Shown here: piece after piece, positions 41,436 to 51,400 of the stretch
How positions within the stretch are numbered: the first letter of the stretch is position 1
Layout: every line of letters begins with the position of its first letter
Origin: Pseudaquabacterium terrae
GTDB lineage: Bacteria; Pseudomonadota; Gammaproteobacteria; Burkholderiales; Burkholderiaceae_C
Length of the DNA: 64,000 nt
NCBI RefSeq assembly: GCF_013266755.1
Contig: NZ_JABRWJ010000003.1
Span: 682,001 to 746,000 of the forward strand
Direction: 5' to 3'
The notes under the pieces: model-generated
The model's database searches: none
Told to the model about the DNA's origin: nothing
Seen by the model: only the letters and a program-made list of their open reading frames with translations
Position numbers and translations under genes: made by a program

Positions 41436-42608
41436 ATGTTGCAGACCCCTGCCCCCGGCGACCACGCCGGCGCAACCGACACCGACGTGCTGATCGTCGG
41501 CGCCGGTCCCACCGGACTCACGCTGGCGACGGCGCTGGCCGCGCGCGGCGTACGCGCCACCGTGATCGACCGCCTGGCCGAGGGCGCCAATACCTCGCGT
41601 GCCGCGGTGGTCCATGCCCGCACGCTGGAGGTGCTGGAGCGGCTCGGCGTCGCGCAACGTCTGGAGGCGGCCGGCTTGCAGGCGCAGCGCTTCACGATCC
41701 GCGATCGGGACCGCGTGCTGGTGCCGATCGGCTTCTCGGACCTGCCCAGCCGCTACCCGTACACGCTGATGGTGTCGCAGGCGGTCACCGAGGCGGTGCT
41801 GCTGGCGCGCCTGGGCGAGCTCGGCGCTCAGGTGCTGCGGCCGCACACGCTGGTCGCTCTGGTGCAGGACGACGCCGGCGTGACCGCGACGCTGGACGAC
41901 GGCAGCCGCGTGCACGCACGCTACCTGGTCGGCGCCGACGGCATGCACAGCGCCGTGCGCGAGCAGGCCGGCATCGGCTTTTCCGGCGGCAGCTACGGCG
42001 AATCGTTCGTGCTGGCCGACGTGCGCCTGACCGGCGGCGTGCCGCACGACGAGGTGATCCTGTACTTCTCGCCCGCCGGCATGGTGGTGGTGGCGCCCCT
42101 GCCCGGCGGCGTGCACCGCATCGTCGCGACGGTCGACCAGGCGCCCGAGCACCCGAGCGCCGCGTTCGTGCAAGCGCTGCTGGATGCGCGCGGCGCACAG
42201 CGCGATCCGGCGCAGGTGCACGAGTTGCTGTGGGGCTCGCGCTTCCGTGTGCACCACCGCATCGCCGACAACTACCGCGCCGGCCGCGTGCTGCTGGCCG
42301 GGGATGCCGCGCACGTGCACAGCCCCGCCGGCGGCCAGGGCATGAACGCCGGCATCCTCGACGCGATGAGCCTGGCCGATGCGCTGGTAAAGGCGCTGGC
42401 CGGCGACGCGGCGGCCCTCGATGCCTACGGCGCCGAACGCCGCCCGATCGCCCGGCAGGTGGTCAGCCTCGCCGACCGGCTCACGCGGCTGGCCAACGCC
42501 CGCCCGCGCTGGCGCGGTGTCCGCAACCTGCTGCTGTCGACGCTGGCGCGGCTGCCGCTGGTGCGCCGCCGGCTGGCCTGGCAGTTGTCGGGGCTGGTCT
42601 ACCGCTGA
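41436..42608 (+). CDS. FAD-dependent aromatic-type monooxygenase (PHBH family)
   Basis: A 390-residue class A flavin monooxygenase. VLIVGAGPTGLTLATALAARG is the FAD-binding GxGxxG site, RYLVGADGMHSAVR the DG motif (FAD and NAD(P)H), and VLLAGDAAHVHSPAGGQGMN the GD motif. The family hydroxylates phenols, polyketides or antibiotics such as tetracycline or rifampicin. ATG at 41436 follows aaggag six bases upstream. It is under apparent control of the divergent TetR regulator, which suits an inducible detoxification or aromatic-degradation enzyme. The substrate is unknown. Confidence 0.88.
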   Translation: MLQTPAPGDHAGATDTDVLIVGAGPTGLTLATALAARGVRATVIDRLAEGANTSRAAVVHARTLEVLERLGVAQRLEAAGLQAQRFTIRDRDRVLVPIGFSDLPSRYPYTLMVSQAVTEAVLLARLGELGAQVLRPHTLVALVQDDAGVTATLDDGSRVHARYLVGADGMHSAVREQAGIGFSGGSYGESFVLADVRLTGGVPHDEVILYFSPAGMVVVAPLPGGVHRIVATVDQAPEHPSAAFVQALLDARGAQRDPAQVHELLWGSRFRVHHRIADNYRAGRVLLAGDAAHVHSPAGGQGMNAGILDAMSLADALVKALAGDAAALDAYGAERRPIARQVVSLADRLTRLANARPRWRGVRNLLLSTLARLPLVRRRLAWQLSGLVYR

Positions 42609-42630
42609 TCGAGTGAAGAAGCGCCGCGGT

Positions 42631-43890
42631 TCAGCTGAGCCGCCGGCCACCCGCGCGCGGAATCCAGTAGGCCAGCTGCCCCGCCGCGGCAAACGCAAGC
42701 ACCCCGGTGACCGCAATCCCCGCCCCGAGCGATAGCGTGGCGGCCAGGAACGACAGCAGCGCCGGCCCGCACGAAGACCCGATGTCCGCCATCAGCCGCC
42801 ACACGCCGAGAAAGTGGGCGCGCCCCGCGCGCGGCGAATGGTCGGCGCCGAGCGTCATCACCATGCCCGAGCCGATGCCGTTGCCGAAGCCGACCACCCC
42901 GGCGGCAAGCATCAGGCTGGTGGCGCCCTGCGTCAGCGGCATGAGCAGCAGGGCCGCGCCCATGATGATCATCGACGGCACGGCCACCCAGCGGCGGCCC
43001 TTCTGGTCCATGACCTTGCCGGCGGGGTAGAACACCAGCATGTCGATGCCGCCCGCCAGGCCGTAGATCAGCGACGCGACCGACGGTCCGAGCATCAGAT
43101 GGTCGGCCCACAGCGGGATGATGGCCTGGCGCGACGCACGCACCGCGCTGACCAGCATCACGCCGATGCCGAGCGTGACGAAGACATGGCGGTGGTTGCC
43201 GAGGATCGAGCGCCAGGTCGGCGCCGCAGCGGGCGGCGCGTCAGGCGCGGCATCGCCGATCGTGGCCTCTACCGCGAGATCGGGCATGCGCGCGGCAATG
43301 ATCGCGGCCAGCGCCAGCGCCGCGATGCCCACGCCGTAGGCCGCCGCAATGCCGTGGAAGTGGATCGCGGCCGCCGCGACGAACGGGCCCATGAACATGC
43401 CGATGCGCATCACGCCGCCCAGCGTCGACAGCGCGCGTGCCCGGTATTCCACCGGCACGGCTTCGGTGAGGTAGCTCTGCCGCGCGAGGTTGAAGACGGC
43501 CTGCGACATGCCGATCATGAAGGCGCCGAGTGCAAACACGCCGAGATGACCGGTCCACGCGCAGAGCGCCATCGCCAGCGCGCACCACACGGCCGCCGCG
43601 ACGATCGCCCAGCGCTCGCCGCGATGCATCGTGATCAGCGAGGCCGGAATGTTGCTGACCAGCGAGCCGACGCCGATCAAGGTGACGATGAACGCGGCCT
43701 CCGGCACCGATGACCCGAGTTCGCGCGCGCTGAGCGGGATCACGGGCAGGATGGCGCCTTCGCCGAGGCCGAACAGCAGCGAGGGGCCGAACGCGGATAC
43801 GGCAATGCGCCGCAGCGAGAAGGGGGTGGAGGCCAAGGGATCGAAGGGCTGGCGGCGCGGATCCATGTCGCGCGCCGTTGTGCGGGGCAT
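42631..43890 (-). CDS. MFS transporter
   Basis: A 419-residue membrane protein with about 12 hydrophobic segments in two halves separated by a charged loop near residue 205 (APDAPPAAAPTWRS). Early motifs resemble MFS motif A variants (ALITMHRGERWAI, AGKVMDQKGRRWVAV in the second half). It probably exports or imports a small molecule by proton exchange. ATG at 43890 is preferred because the first 18 residues of the longer frame are Arg-rich and overlap the promoter of the endonuclease V-like gene. It is convergent with the monooxygenase gene, so a functional link as efflux pump is possible but not shown. Confidence 0.82.
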   Translation of the reverse strand: MPRTTARDMDPRRQPFDPLASTPFSLRRIAVSAFGPSLLFGLGEGAILPVIPLSARELGSSVPEAAFIVTLIGVGSLVSNIPASLITMHRGERWAIVAAAVWCALAMALCAWTGHLGVFALGAFMIGMSQAVFNLARQSYLTEAVPVEYRARALSTLGGVMRIGMFMGPFVAAAAIHFHGIAAAYGVGIAALALAAIIAARMPDLAVEATIGDAAPDAPPAAAPTWRSILGNHRHVFVTLGIGVMLVSAVRASRQAIIPLWADHLMLGPSVASLIYGLAGGIDMLVFYPAGKVMDQKGRRWVAVPSMIIMGAALLLMPLTQGATSLMLAAGVVGFGNGIGSGMVMTLGADHSPRAGRAHFLGVWRLMADIGSSCGPALLSFLAATLSLGAGIAVTGVLAFAAAGQLAYWIPRAGGRRLS

Positions 43891-43954
43891 TGTCTCGCGG
43901 CTCCGGTCGACAATGCGCCGGCCCGCTCGGTGGGCCACTCGCACAGGAATCGCG

Positions 43955-44458
43955 ATGAAACTGGCTGTTGGGGTTCACGACCACGGCGATGGTGCCTGGG
44001 CCGCCGCCGTGGCGTTCGACGAATGGGATGCGCTGGAACCGGTCCGGACGTACCTGTCGCGCATCGCCACCGTGGAGAAACCGGCGCGCGGCGAGCTCGA
44101 TCTGCGCGCCCTGCCCTGTCTTTTGCAATTGCTGCGCGAGCATGCGCTCGAACCCGACGTGATCGTGATCGACGGGGCCGTCCATCTGGACGCTGCAGAC
44201 ACGCCGGGGCTGGGCCGAAGGCTGTACGACGCGCTCGGTGGCCGCACCACGATCATCGGCGTCTCTACGAAATCAATGCCGGGCCTGCCGGCGCAGTTCG
44301 AGGTATTTCGGGAGGAAGAAGCCCGCCCGGTCATCGTGACCTGCGTGGGTCTTGACCTCGGGGCGGCCAAGGCGCGAATTCGCGCGATGCACGGCAAACG
44401 ACGCGTCCCGACCTTGCTGAAGCTGGTGGCGCGAATGGCGCGGGGTGGCGGCGCTTAG
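43955..44458 (+). CDS. Endonuclease V-like protein, short form
   Basis: A 167-residue protein. PDVIVIDGAVHLDAADTPGLGRRLYDALGG and TIIGVSTKS together match the central strand and following helix of endonuclease V, which nicks DNA near deoxyinosine using acidic residues and Mg. The family is normally 210-230 residues and begins with a GVD motif; here the equivalent is GVHDHGD, and the PYxPG substrate-wedge region is poorly conserved. It may therefore be a diverged or non-DNA-repair member. ATG at 43955 follows aggaatcgcg. It is divergent from the MFS transporter gene and lies 88 bp before the TonB receptor gene. Confidence 0.65.
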   Translation: MKLAVGVHDHGDGAWAAAVAFDEWDALEPVRTYLSRIATVEKPARGELDLRALPCLLQLLREHALEPDVIVIDGAVHLDAADTPGLGRRLYDALGGRTTIIGVSTKSMPGLPAQFEVFREEEARPVIVTCVGLDLGAAKARIRAMHGKRRVPTLLKLVARMARGGGA

Positions 44459-44546
44459 GCAAGGCCTTCGCCGTGCAGGTGCTGTTGCGCGCCTGGCTTC
44501 GAAGCCTGACACTGCCCGCGGGTGTTACGAGCCACGGGAGGCGAAC

Positions 44547-47414
44547 ATGGGCGCGGTCTCCGAGAGCATTTTCTGCGACCGCCGGATCGGCACGTGCACC
44601 TTGCTCGCGCTGAGCGGTGCGTTGACGAGTGCCCCGCCCGCCGTATTCGCGCAGCCACCGCAAATCGTCGAGGTGACCGGCTCGCGAATCCTTCGTCCCG
44701 AGCTGAGCGGCAATACACCGGCGATCGCGGTCGATCTCGAGACGCTCGGCAACCTCGGCTTCGAGAACTTTGCTGACATGGCGACGCAACTGCCGCAGTT
44801 CGCGGCGGGGTTCGGTGCATCGCGAACGCAGTCGGCCACCTCCAGCCCGATGTCTTCCGGTCTCAACCTGGTGAATCTGCGCAACCTCGGTTTTGCGCGC
44901 GCCCTGGTGTTGATCAATGGGCGCCGCACGGTCGGCGGCACATCGACGACGACGGCGGTCGACTTCAACACGATGCCGACCTCCAACATCGAGCGCATCG
45001 ACATCATCACCGGCGGCGCTTCGGCAGTGTACGGCTCCGACGCGGTGGCCGGCGTGATCAACATCATCACGAAGAAGAACTTCGACGGCTTCGAAGTCGG
45101 CGCCGGATACGGCCAGGCGCAGCGAGGCGACAACCGGAACCCGACCGGCCATGTGATGTGGGGGCGCAGCTTCGGCAATTCGGGCCGCGTGCTGGCCACG
45201 CTGCAGCTCGACCGGCAAGGGCAGGTGAGCTGCCGCGATCGCGAGCTGTGCTCCGAGGACTTCTTCTGGGGAACACCCGCCAACCCGCTTCGCGGGCCGC
45301 CGGCGTATTCCGATGTCGGTGTCGGCGGCCGGTTCTTCGTTGGATCGAACAGCTACACCCGCCGCAACGACAGCTTCGTCGCCGGCGGCCAGTTGATTCC
45401 GTTCTCGCTGGCGATCGACGGCTACAACCGAAACCCCGAGCGCGACCTCGCGATTCCGACCCGGCGCACGATGGGCGCGCTCGACGCAGAGTTCGTGATC
45501 ACGCCGTCGATACGCGCCTACGGCGAGCTGAACTACGGCAAGACCGAGACCACCGCGCACCTCGAGAGCATCGGGTTCCAGTCGCAGGCCCAGGGCAGCA
45601 TGTTCGGCACGCTGCAGGCGACGATTCCGGTCGGCAACCCGTTCATTCCCGCACCGCTGCTCGCGGCAGTGAACGCCTTCAACGCCAACGCGCAGCCGGC
45701 GCAGCGAATCGCGGCGCTGACCTGGTGGCAGCGCTTGAACACCGTCGGCGGCCCGCGCGGCGCGACCAACGAGCGCGAGACCACGCGCATCGCGCTCGGC
45801 GTGAAAGGCGACTCGACGCTGTTCGACCAGCCGTGGCGCTGGGATCTGTACCACGTCGACGGGCGCACGGACACCACGCTGCGTGCCAATGGCCTGGTCA
45901 GCACCTCGAACCTGTACCACGGCCTGCGGGTCGAGCCGGACCCCGCCCCGGCTGGCCGCTGGCGCTGCGTTGACGCCGCTGCCCGGGCCGCCGGCTGCGT
46001 GCCGATCAACCCGTTCGCCGACTACACCGCCGAAATGCAGGAGGCGTTGCGCGTCGACGCGATCTCCACCGGAACAGGCCGGCTCAGCAACACGGTCGGG
46101 ACCGTGAGCGGCACGCTGGCCGAACTGCCGGCGGGATCGCTGCGTGCTGCGGCCGGCCTGGAGCGGCGCAGGATCAGCGGTTTCCTCGACATCGCGTCGG
46201 TGAGCAACCAGGCGCTGGCGACGGGCACTCCGATCGCCGACACCGACAAGTCGACGATCACCACCCGCGAGGCATTCGTCGAGGCACTGGTTCCGGTGCT
46301 CGCCGACCGGCCCGGCATCCGGTCGCTGAACCTCGAAGCCGCTTTCCGGCGCTCCGAAGCCGACCGATCGGGCTACGACACCTGGAAGATCGGCGGCGAC
46401 TGGGAGCCGGCCCCCGGCCTGCGCTTGCGTGCGATGCGCGCACGCGCTGTTCGTGCGCCCGAACCCCGGGACCTGTCCGGCGGCGGCGCGATTCCCGCGG
46501 CGCTCATCAACGACCCTTGCACCGCCGCGCGCCGCAACGCGAGCCCGATCCGCGCCACGAATTGCGCTGCCGACGGCGTGCCTGCGAACTACGCGCCACC
46601 GGCCGGGGTCCAGCAGGGCGTGACCGGCCGGTTCCCTTCCAACCCGGACCTGGCGCCCGAAGTCGCGACCACGCTGACGCTGGGCCTGGTCTGGCAGCCT
46701 GCGCAGATCGAGGGCCTGATCGTTGCAGTCGACCGTTTCAAGATCGACGTCCAGGGCGTCATCGCGCCGTTGGCTCGCCAGATCGCCGTCGACAGGTGCT
46801 ACGACACCGCCGAGCGGCAGTTCTGCGGGTCGATCGTGCGCGGATCGCACCCGCTGGTGCCCGGCGCGACGTACGTGCTGGTCGGCGTCAACCAGCGCGT
46901 GGAGAACATCGCGATGCAGAGCATCGCCGGCGTCGATGTCGACATCCGAGTTCGCTGGAAGACCGACTTCGGCCAACTCGATGCCGGCGTGCTGTTCACG
47001 CACTACGACCAGGCGATCCTGGTTCCGATCGCGGGCAGCACGCCGGTCGATCTGCTCGGCCCGGCCGGCGGCGCGCCGAACGGCTGGATCCGGAAGACCG
47101 CAGCGGCCAACGTCGGCTGGAAGGTCGGCAACTTCAGAGCCCACTGGAACATCCGCTACATCGGCGACGCCGACATGGCGGTCGGCACGACGGCGCAAGG
47201 GTTCCCGCGCATCCCTGCGATGGTCTACCACAACGTGCGCGCCGGCGTCGCGTTCGCCAAGGGCGGCGAGGTCTTCTTCGGCATCACCAACGTCGGTGAC
47301 AGGACACCACCGTTGTTCGCGTCCGGCACTGTCGGCACGGGGGACACGGTACCCGGCTACTACGATGTGTTCGGGCGCTCGTTCTTCGCCGGAGTGAAGG
47401 TCAGGTTCTGGTGA
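44547..47414 (+). CDS. TonB-dependent outer-membrane receptor
   Basis: A 955-residue receptor: signal peptide (LLALSGALTSAPPAVFA), plug domain from about 30 to 170 (IVEVTGSRILRPELSGNTPA, VLINGRRTVGG, IERIDIITGGASAVYGSDAV, GVINIITKKNFDGFEVG) and a 22-strand-type barrel ending with the outer-membrane signature ...FFAGVKVRFW with terminal aromatic. The plug and GSDAVAGVINI segments are those of the large TonB receptors common in oligosaccharide, peptide or organic-molecule uptake. No separate TonB box is obvious. A binding-protein gene follows directly (stop and next frame almost overlap), so the two may handle the same ligand. ATG at 44547 follows gggaggcgaac. Confidence 0.88.
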   Translation: MGAVSESIFCDRRIGTCTLLALSGALTSAPPAVFAQPPQIVEVTGSRILRPELSGNTPAIAVDLETLGNLGFENFADMATQLPQFAAGFGASRTQSATSSPMSSGLNLVNLRNLGFARALVLINGRRTVGGTSTTTAVDFNTMPTSNIERIDIITGGASAVYGSDAVAGVINIITKKNFDGFEVGAGYGQAQRGDNRNPTGHVMWGRSFGNSGRVLATLQLDRQGQVSCRDRELCSEDFFWGTPANPLRGPPAYSDVGVGGRFFVGSNSYTRRNDSFVAGGQLIPFSLAIDGYNRNPERDLAIPTRRTMGALDAEFVITPSIRAYGELNYGKTETTAHLESIGFQSQAQGSMFGTLQATIPVGNPFIPAPLLAAVNAFNANAQPAQRIAALTWWQRLNTVGGPRGATNERETTRIALGVKGDSTLFDQPWRWDLYHVDGRTDTTLRANGLVSTSNLYHGLRVEPDPAPAGRWRCVDAAARAAGCVPINPFADYTAEMQEALRVDAISTGTGRLSNTVGTVSGTLAELPAGSLRAAAGLERRRISGFLDIASVSNQALATGTPIADTDKSTITTREAFVEALVPVLADRPGIRSLNLEAAFRRSEADRSGYDTWKIGGDWEPAPGLRLRAMRARAVRAPEPRDLSGGGAIPAALINDPCTAARRNASPIRATNCAADGVPANYAPPAGVQQGVTGRFPSNPDLAPEVATTLTLGLVWQPAQIEGLIVAVDRFKIDVQGVIAPLARQIAVDRCYDTAERQFCGSIVRGSHPLVPGATYVLVGVNQRVENIAMQSIAGVDVDIRVRWKTDFGQLDAGVLFTHYDQAILVPIAGSTPVDLLGPAGGAPNGWIRKTAAANVGWKVGNFRAHWNIRYIGDADMAVGTTAQGFPRIPAMVYHNVRAGVAFAKGGEVFFGITNVGDRTPPLFASGTVGTGDTVPGYYDVFGRSFFAGVKVRFW

Positions 47415-47446
47415 CGGGCGCATCATCGGCGCTGGAGGTGAGCGAA

Positions 47447-48430
47447 ATGCAGCGACGTCACCACATCGCCTGGTGCCTCGGCGCAGGGCTGCTGGTCGCA
47501 ACCTGCGCTCCTGCCCAGCCGCAGCGCCAGTACCGGCTGGGCATGCTGCTGGGGGGTGCCCCCCCTCCCCCGGGGGTACCTGGGATGCCCAGCTTCTTCA
47601 AGGACGAACTCGAGCGGCACGGCTTCGTCGAAGGACGAAACCTGGTGATCGACCGCCGCTATACCGAACGCGACTTCACGCGGGCCGACGCGGCGGCCGC
47701 AGAGCTCGTGGCACTCAAGCCCGACGTGATCTTCACGGTGGCGGGCACGGTCGGCGCCCGGGCCGCGCAGAGGGCCACGCGGACCATCCCGATCGTCTTC
47801 GAGGCGGTGGGCGACCCGGTGCGTGCCGGACTGGTGGCCAGCCTGCCGCGTCCTGGCGGCAATCTCACCGGCACGGCGACCTTCCCCACGCTGGACGCCA
47901 AGCGGGCGCAGATCCTGGTCGAGGCCCTCGGCAAGCCCACGCTGCTGGCGGTGCTGGACGTGCGTCGCACCGAGGCGCAACGCCAGCGTGCGATGGAAGG
48001 GTGGCCGGAGTTCCCGGGCACCCGGGTGCAGGTCTTCGAAGTCGAGCGCAGCGAGGAACTGCCAGCCGTCTTCGAGCGCATCGTGCAGCAGAAGGCGTCG
48101 GGCCTGGTGGTCATGCACGCGCCGTTCACCGCGGTCAACCACCCACTCATCGCGCAACTGGCGACCAAGCACCGGCTCCCGGCCATTGCCAACGGCCACG
48201 GATACACGATCGCGGGACTGATGCTGACCTACACGACCGACTTCAAGGAGGCCTTCATACGCGCTGCGGACTACGTGGCGCGCATCCTTCGCGGAACGGC
48301 GACGCCAGCCGATCTGCCGGTCGAGCACTTGTCGCGCTTCCCCTTCGTCATCAACCAGAGGGTGGCACGCGAGTTCGGCGTGCGCATCCCCGCGGCCCTG
48401 CTGGTGCGCGCTGACGAAGTCATTGAGTGA
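47447..48430 (+). CDS. ABC-type substrate-binding protein (ABC_sub_bind family)
   Basis: A 327-residue exported protein. After the signal (IAWCLGAGLLVATCAPA) it shows YRLGMLLGG, a glycine/proline insert, FFKDELERHGFVEGRNLVID, LKPDVIFTVAGTVGARAAQR, IPIVFEAVGDPVRAGLVASL and PGGNLTG, the standard layout of the ABC_sub_bind (DUF534-like) family. These bind small ligands for import or sensing. ATG at 47447 with ggaggtgag upstream is preferred over the GTG at 47411 that overlaps the TonB receptor stop. Cysteine in the signal end (VATC) may make it a lipoprotein. It is coupled to the TonB receptor gene. Confidence 0.82.
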   Translation: MQRRHHIAWCLGAGLLVATCAPAQPQRQYRLGMLLGGAPPPPGVPGMPSFFKDELERHGFVEGRNLVIDRRYTERDFTRADAAAAELVALKPDVIFTVAGTVGARAAQRATRTIPIVFEAVGDPVRAGLVASLPRPGGNLTGTATFPTLDAKRAQILVEALGKPTLLAVLDVRRTEAQRQRAMEGWPEFPGTRVQVFEVERSEELPAVFERIVQQKASGLVVMHAPFTAVNHPLIAQLATKHRLPAIANGHGYTIAGLMLTYTTDFKEAFIRAADYVARILRGTATPADLPVEHLSRFPFVINQRVAREFGVRIPAALLVRADEVIE

Positions 48431-48499
48431 AGGTCGCTTGTCGGGGCCGCGTTGCGACGCTGAAGTCCGTGGGACCCGAATGGCCGGCGCCCGGACTGA

Positions 48500-51400
48500 T
48501 CACGATCCCAGCGTCAGGTAGCCCGTCGAAGCGATGAAGTCGTGCGTTCCCATCAGTTCGATGATGGTGGTGTCGGTCGGCCCCAGGACGCCCGACGCCG
48601 ACTGGGCCACGTAGGTATTGCCGCCGAAGACCGCATAGGCCACGCCATGGGCGCCGAGTGCGGCCGCCGCCGCTTCGATGGCAGCGATGGTCTGCGCCAC
48701 CGAGGCGCCCGCAGGCGTTGCCGTCAGCGCATTGGCCGACGATGCGATGTCGGCGTTGAAGACGATGCGGTCGCCGGTCTGGGCGCCGGTGATCACGTAG
48801 TTGGGCGTCGTGGCATAGGCCGTGCCGCCCGTGCCCACCGTGATGTAGTCCGGCGCCGAGCCCGCGCCCAGCGTGAGGTTGTAGAGACCCGTGGTGTTGG
48901 TGGTTGCACCGCCCAGCGTGACGTAGTTCGAACCGGTGCCCAGCGTCAGGTTGACGGTGCCGGCGATGGACACGTTGGTGACGACGTTGTTGCCGTCGCC
49001 CAGCGTGATGTTGTCCGTCTTGGTCGACCCGGCGCCGGCCAGGGTGAGCTTGACGTGGGCGGGATCGGTGGCGCCGGAGATCGTCAACCCGTTTGTATTG
49101 GTGAGCGTCATGCCCGTGCCGCCCGCCAGGCCGTCGCCGATCTGGACGTTGCCGGTCAGGGTCAGCGTCTGGAGGTTGGCGCTGGACGTCATGGCGCGGA
49201 CCGTCGCCATCTGCGAGCCGGCGTTGTCGATCGCCAGCGAGGTGGTCAGGGCGGCGGTCAGGTTGGTGATCGTCGACTGGCCCGTGCCGGCGAAATTCAG
49301 CGTGTTCAGCTTGGTGTCGGTCAGCTGGCCGATGGTCACGCCGAACGAGCTGGTGTTGGTGTTGGTCAGCGTAATCGTCGTGGCCTGCGTCGTGGTCTGG
49401 TTGAGGGTGGTGAAGCGCAGGCCCTGCGTGCCGCTGACGTTGAGGTTGGACAGGCCGTTGTCGGTGACGATGACGGTGTTGAAATTGGCCACGGCATCGC
49501 CCGGCGTGATGTCCACGCCATTGCTCACGATGTTGACGGTGCCGATCCCGACGGCGGCGGAGTCCTTGAAGATCAGCGTGCCGAAGTTGACGCTGTCGGT
49601 GGTGGCCGTGCCCAGCGACACGTTGACGGTGTCGGCCGGACCGGTGGTATCGGCCGCCACGATGGTCACCTGGGTCGAGGCCTTGTCGATCTGCAGGCTG
49701 GCGTTGTTCGACACCTTCGTGAACGCCACCGTGCTGTTGCCCAGGATGTGGAACTTGGTGAAGCCCGCCGCCAGGTTCGACATGTCGATGGTGCCGGTCA
49801 CATTGGCCGATATGCCCAGGGTTTCAAAGCCCGTGACTTTCAGGCCGGTGGCCGCGGTCAGCGCGTAGGAGCCGCCTTCCAGGATCAGCTCGTCGGCAGT
49901 GGATGAGCCGCCGGTCACCGTCTGGGTCGCGTCGACCCGGGACGAGATGCGGATGGTGTCGACGCCGGTGGACCCGACGAAACTCTGCATGGTGGCATCG
50001 ATCGATACGTTGATCGGACCGCTCGACGTCGTGGTCAGCGTCGCGGCCGCGCCGCGGGCGGCAAAGCCGCCGGCGGCCGTCGTGCCGCCGTCGTTGAAGC
50101 CGGCGGCGCCGGAGACGGTGATCGAGGTCAGCGAGCTGTTGATCACGTTGAGCCGGAACACCGCATCGCCGGCCACGGTCAGCGTGGTCAGGCCGGTGTC
50201 GGAAAAGGCCGCGAGCGTGGAATTGGCGCCGGTGGCCGTCACGTTCAGCGTGGTGATCTCGTTGTTGGTGTCGGTGAGGGTGTTGCTGACGCCGCTCAGG
50301 CCGTTGACGCTCAGCGCCAGGATCGTGTTGGCAGTCGGCACCGCCCCCGCGCCGTTGGTGGCATTGGTGATGGCCAGCGTGCCGGCCGTGCCCGACAGCG
50401 ACAGCGCCGTCAGCGCGTTGCTCTTGATCGACGAGCCCGCGCCGTAGCTGGACAGGCTCACGGTGGCGATGGTGTTGGCGGTCGCCGTGTTGTATTGGGC
50501 ATCGGTGATCGTCACCGTGCCGTTGGCGGCGATGCCCGCGGCAGCGGTCACCGCGGCGACCGCCGTCACCGCCGTGCGCGCCGTCACCGGCTGCGTGCCC
50601 GGCGCGGCGGTCACCGCGTTGATCGCGCTCACGCCCGTGACGGCAGCCACCGCGTTGGCGGCAGCCACCACCGGCGCCTGCGACACCGTCACCGTCGTGG
50701 TGGCCGCTGAGCCGTTGACCGTCACGGCGCTCTCGCCCGTGACCGTGGTTCCGGTGGCATGCGCGGCGGTCTGCGTCACCGAGACCGTGGTGCCCCCGCT
50801 GACCGTGATGGCGCCGCCGGTCTGGCCCGCGTCGACGCTGGAGGTCACGGTCACGGCACCGGTGGGCGCCGTCGTGCCGCCGATGCTGATGAGGCCGGCA
50901 CCCTGGTGGATGGACGCCACGCTCACCGTGCTGCCGCCATTGGCCACGATGTCGCCGGTGAGCTGGCCGGCATCGGTTTCGGTGATGCTGATGGCGGTGG
51001 CGCCGCTGTCCACCGTGACCGCGCCCACCGCGGACAGGGTCAGCGTGGACAGGTCGGTCCAGCCGGTGGTGACGGCATGGACCGTCCCGGAGGAGATCAG
51101 CGAAGCGCTCTCGACGTGGACCACCGTCGTGCCCGCGGTCGACAGGTTGGCCGTGTCCGTCACGGTGAGCGTGTCCTTGCCGCCGCCGCCATCGATGGAG
51201 TCGGTCCCGCCAAAGGCGCCCGTCACCGTGCCGTTGATCGTGTCGTCCTTGCTGCCGCCTGCCACGGTGTCGTTGCCGGCGGTCAGCGTGAAGGTCTGGG
51301 GCACGGAGGGATCCAGCACATAGGCTTGGGCCGCCACCGTGCCGCTGTTGCCCGCCGTGTCCGTCACCCGCACTTTCAGCGTGTCGCTGCCCGTCAGCGT

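Noticed and set aside
44331-47501. 1056-codon minus-strand frame opposite the TonB receptor
   Set aside because: Antisense shadow. The plus strand has clear plug and barrel motifs.
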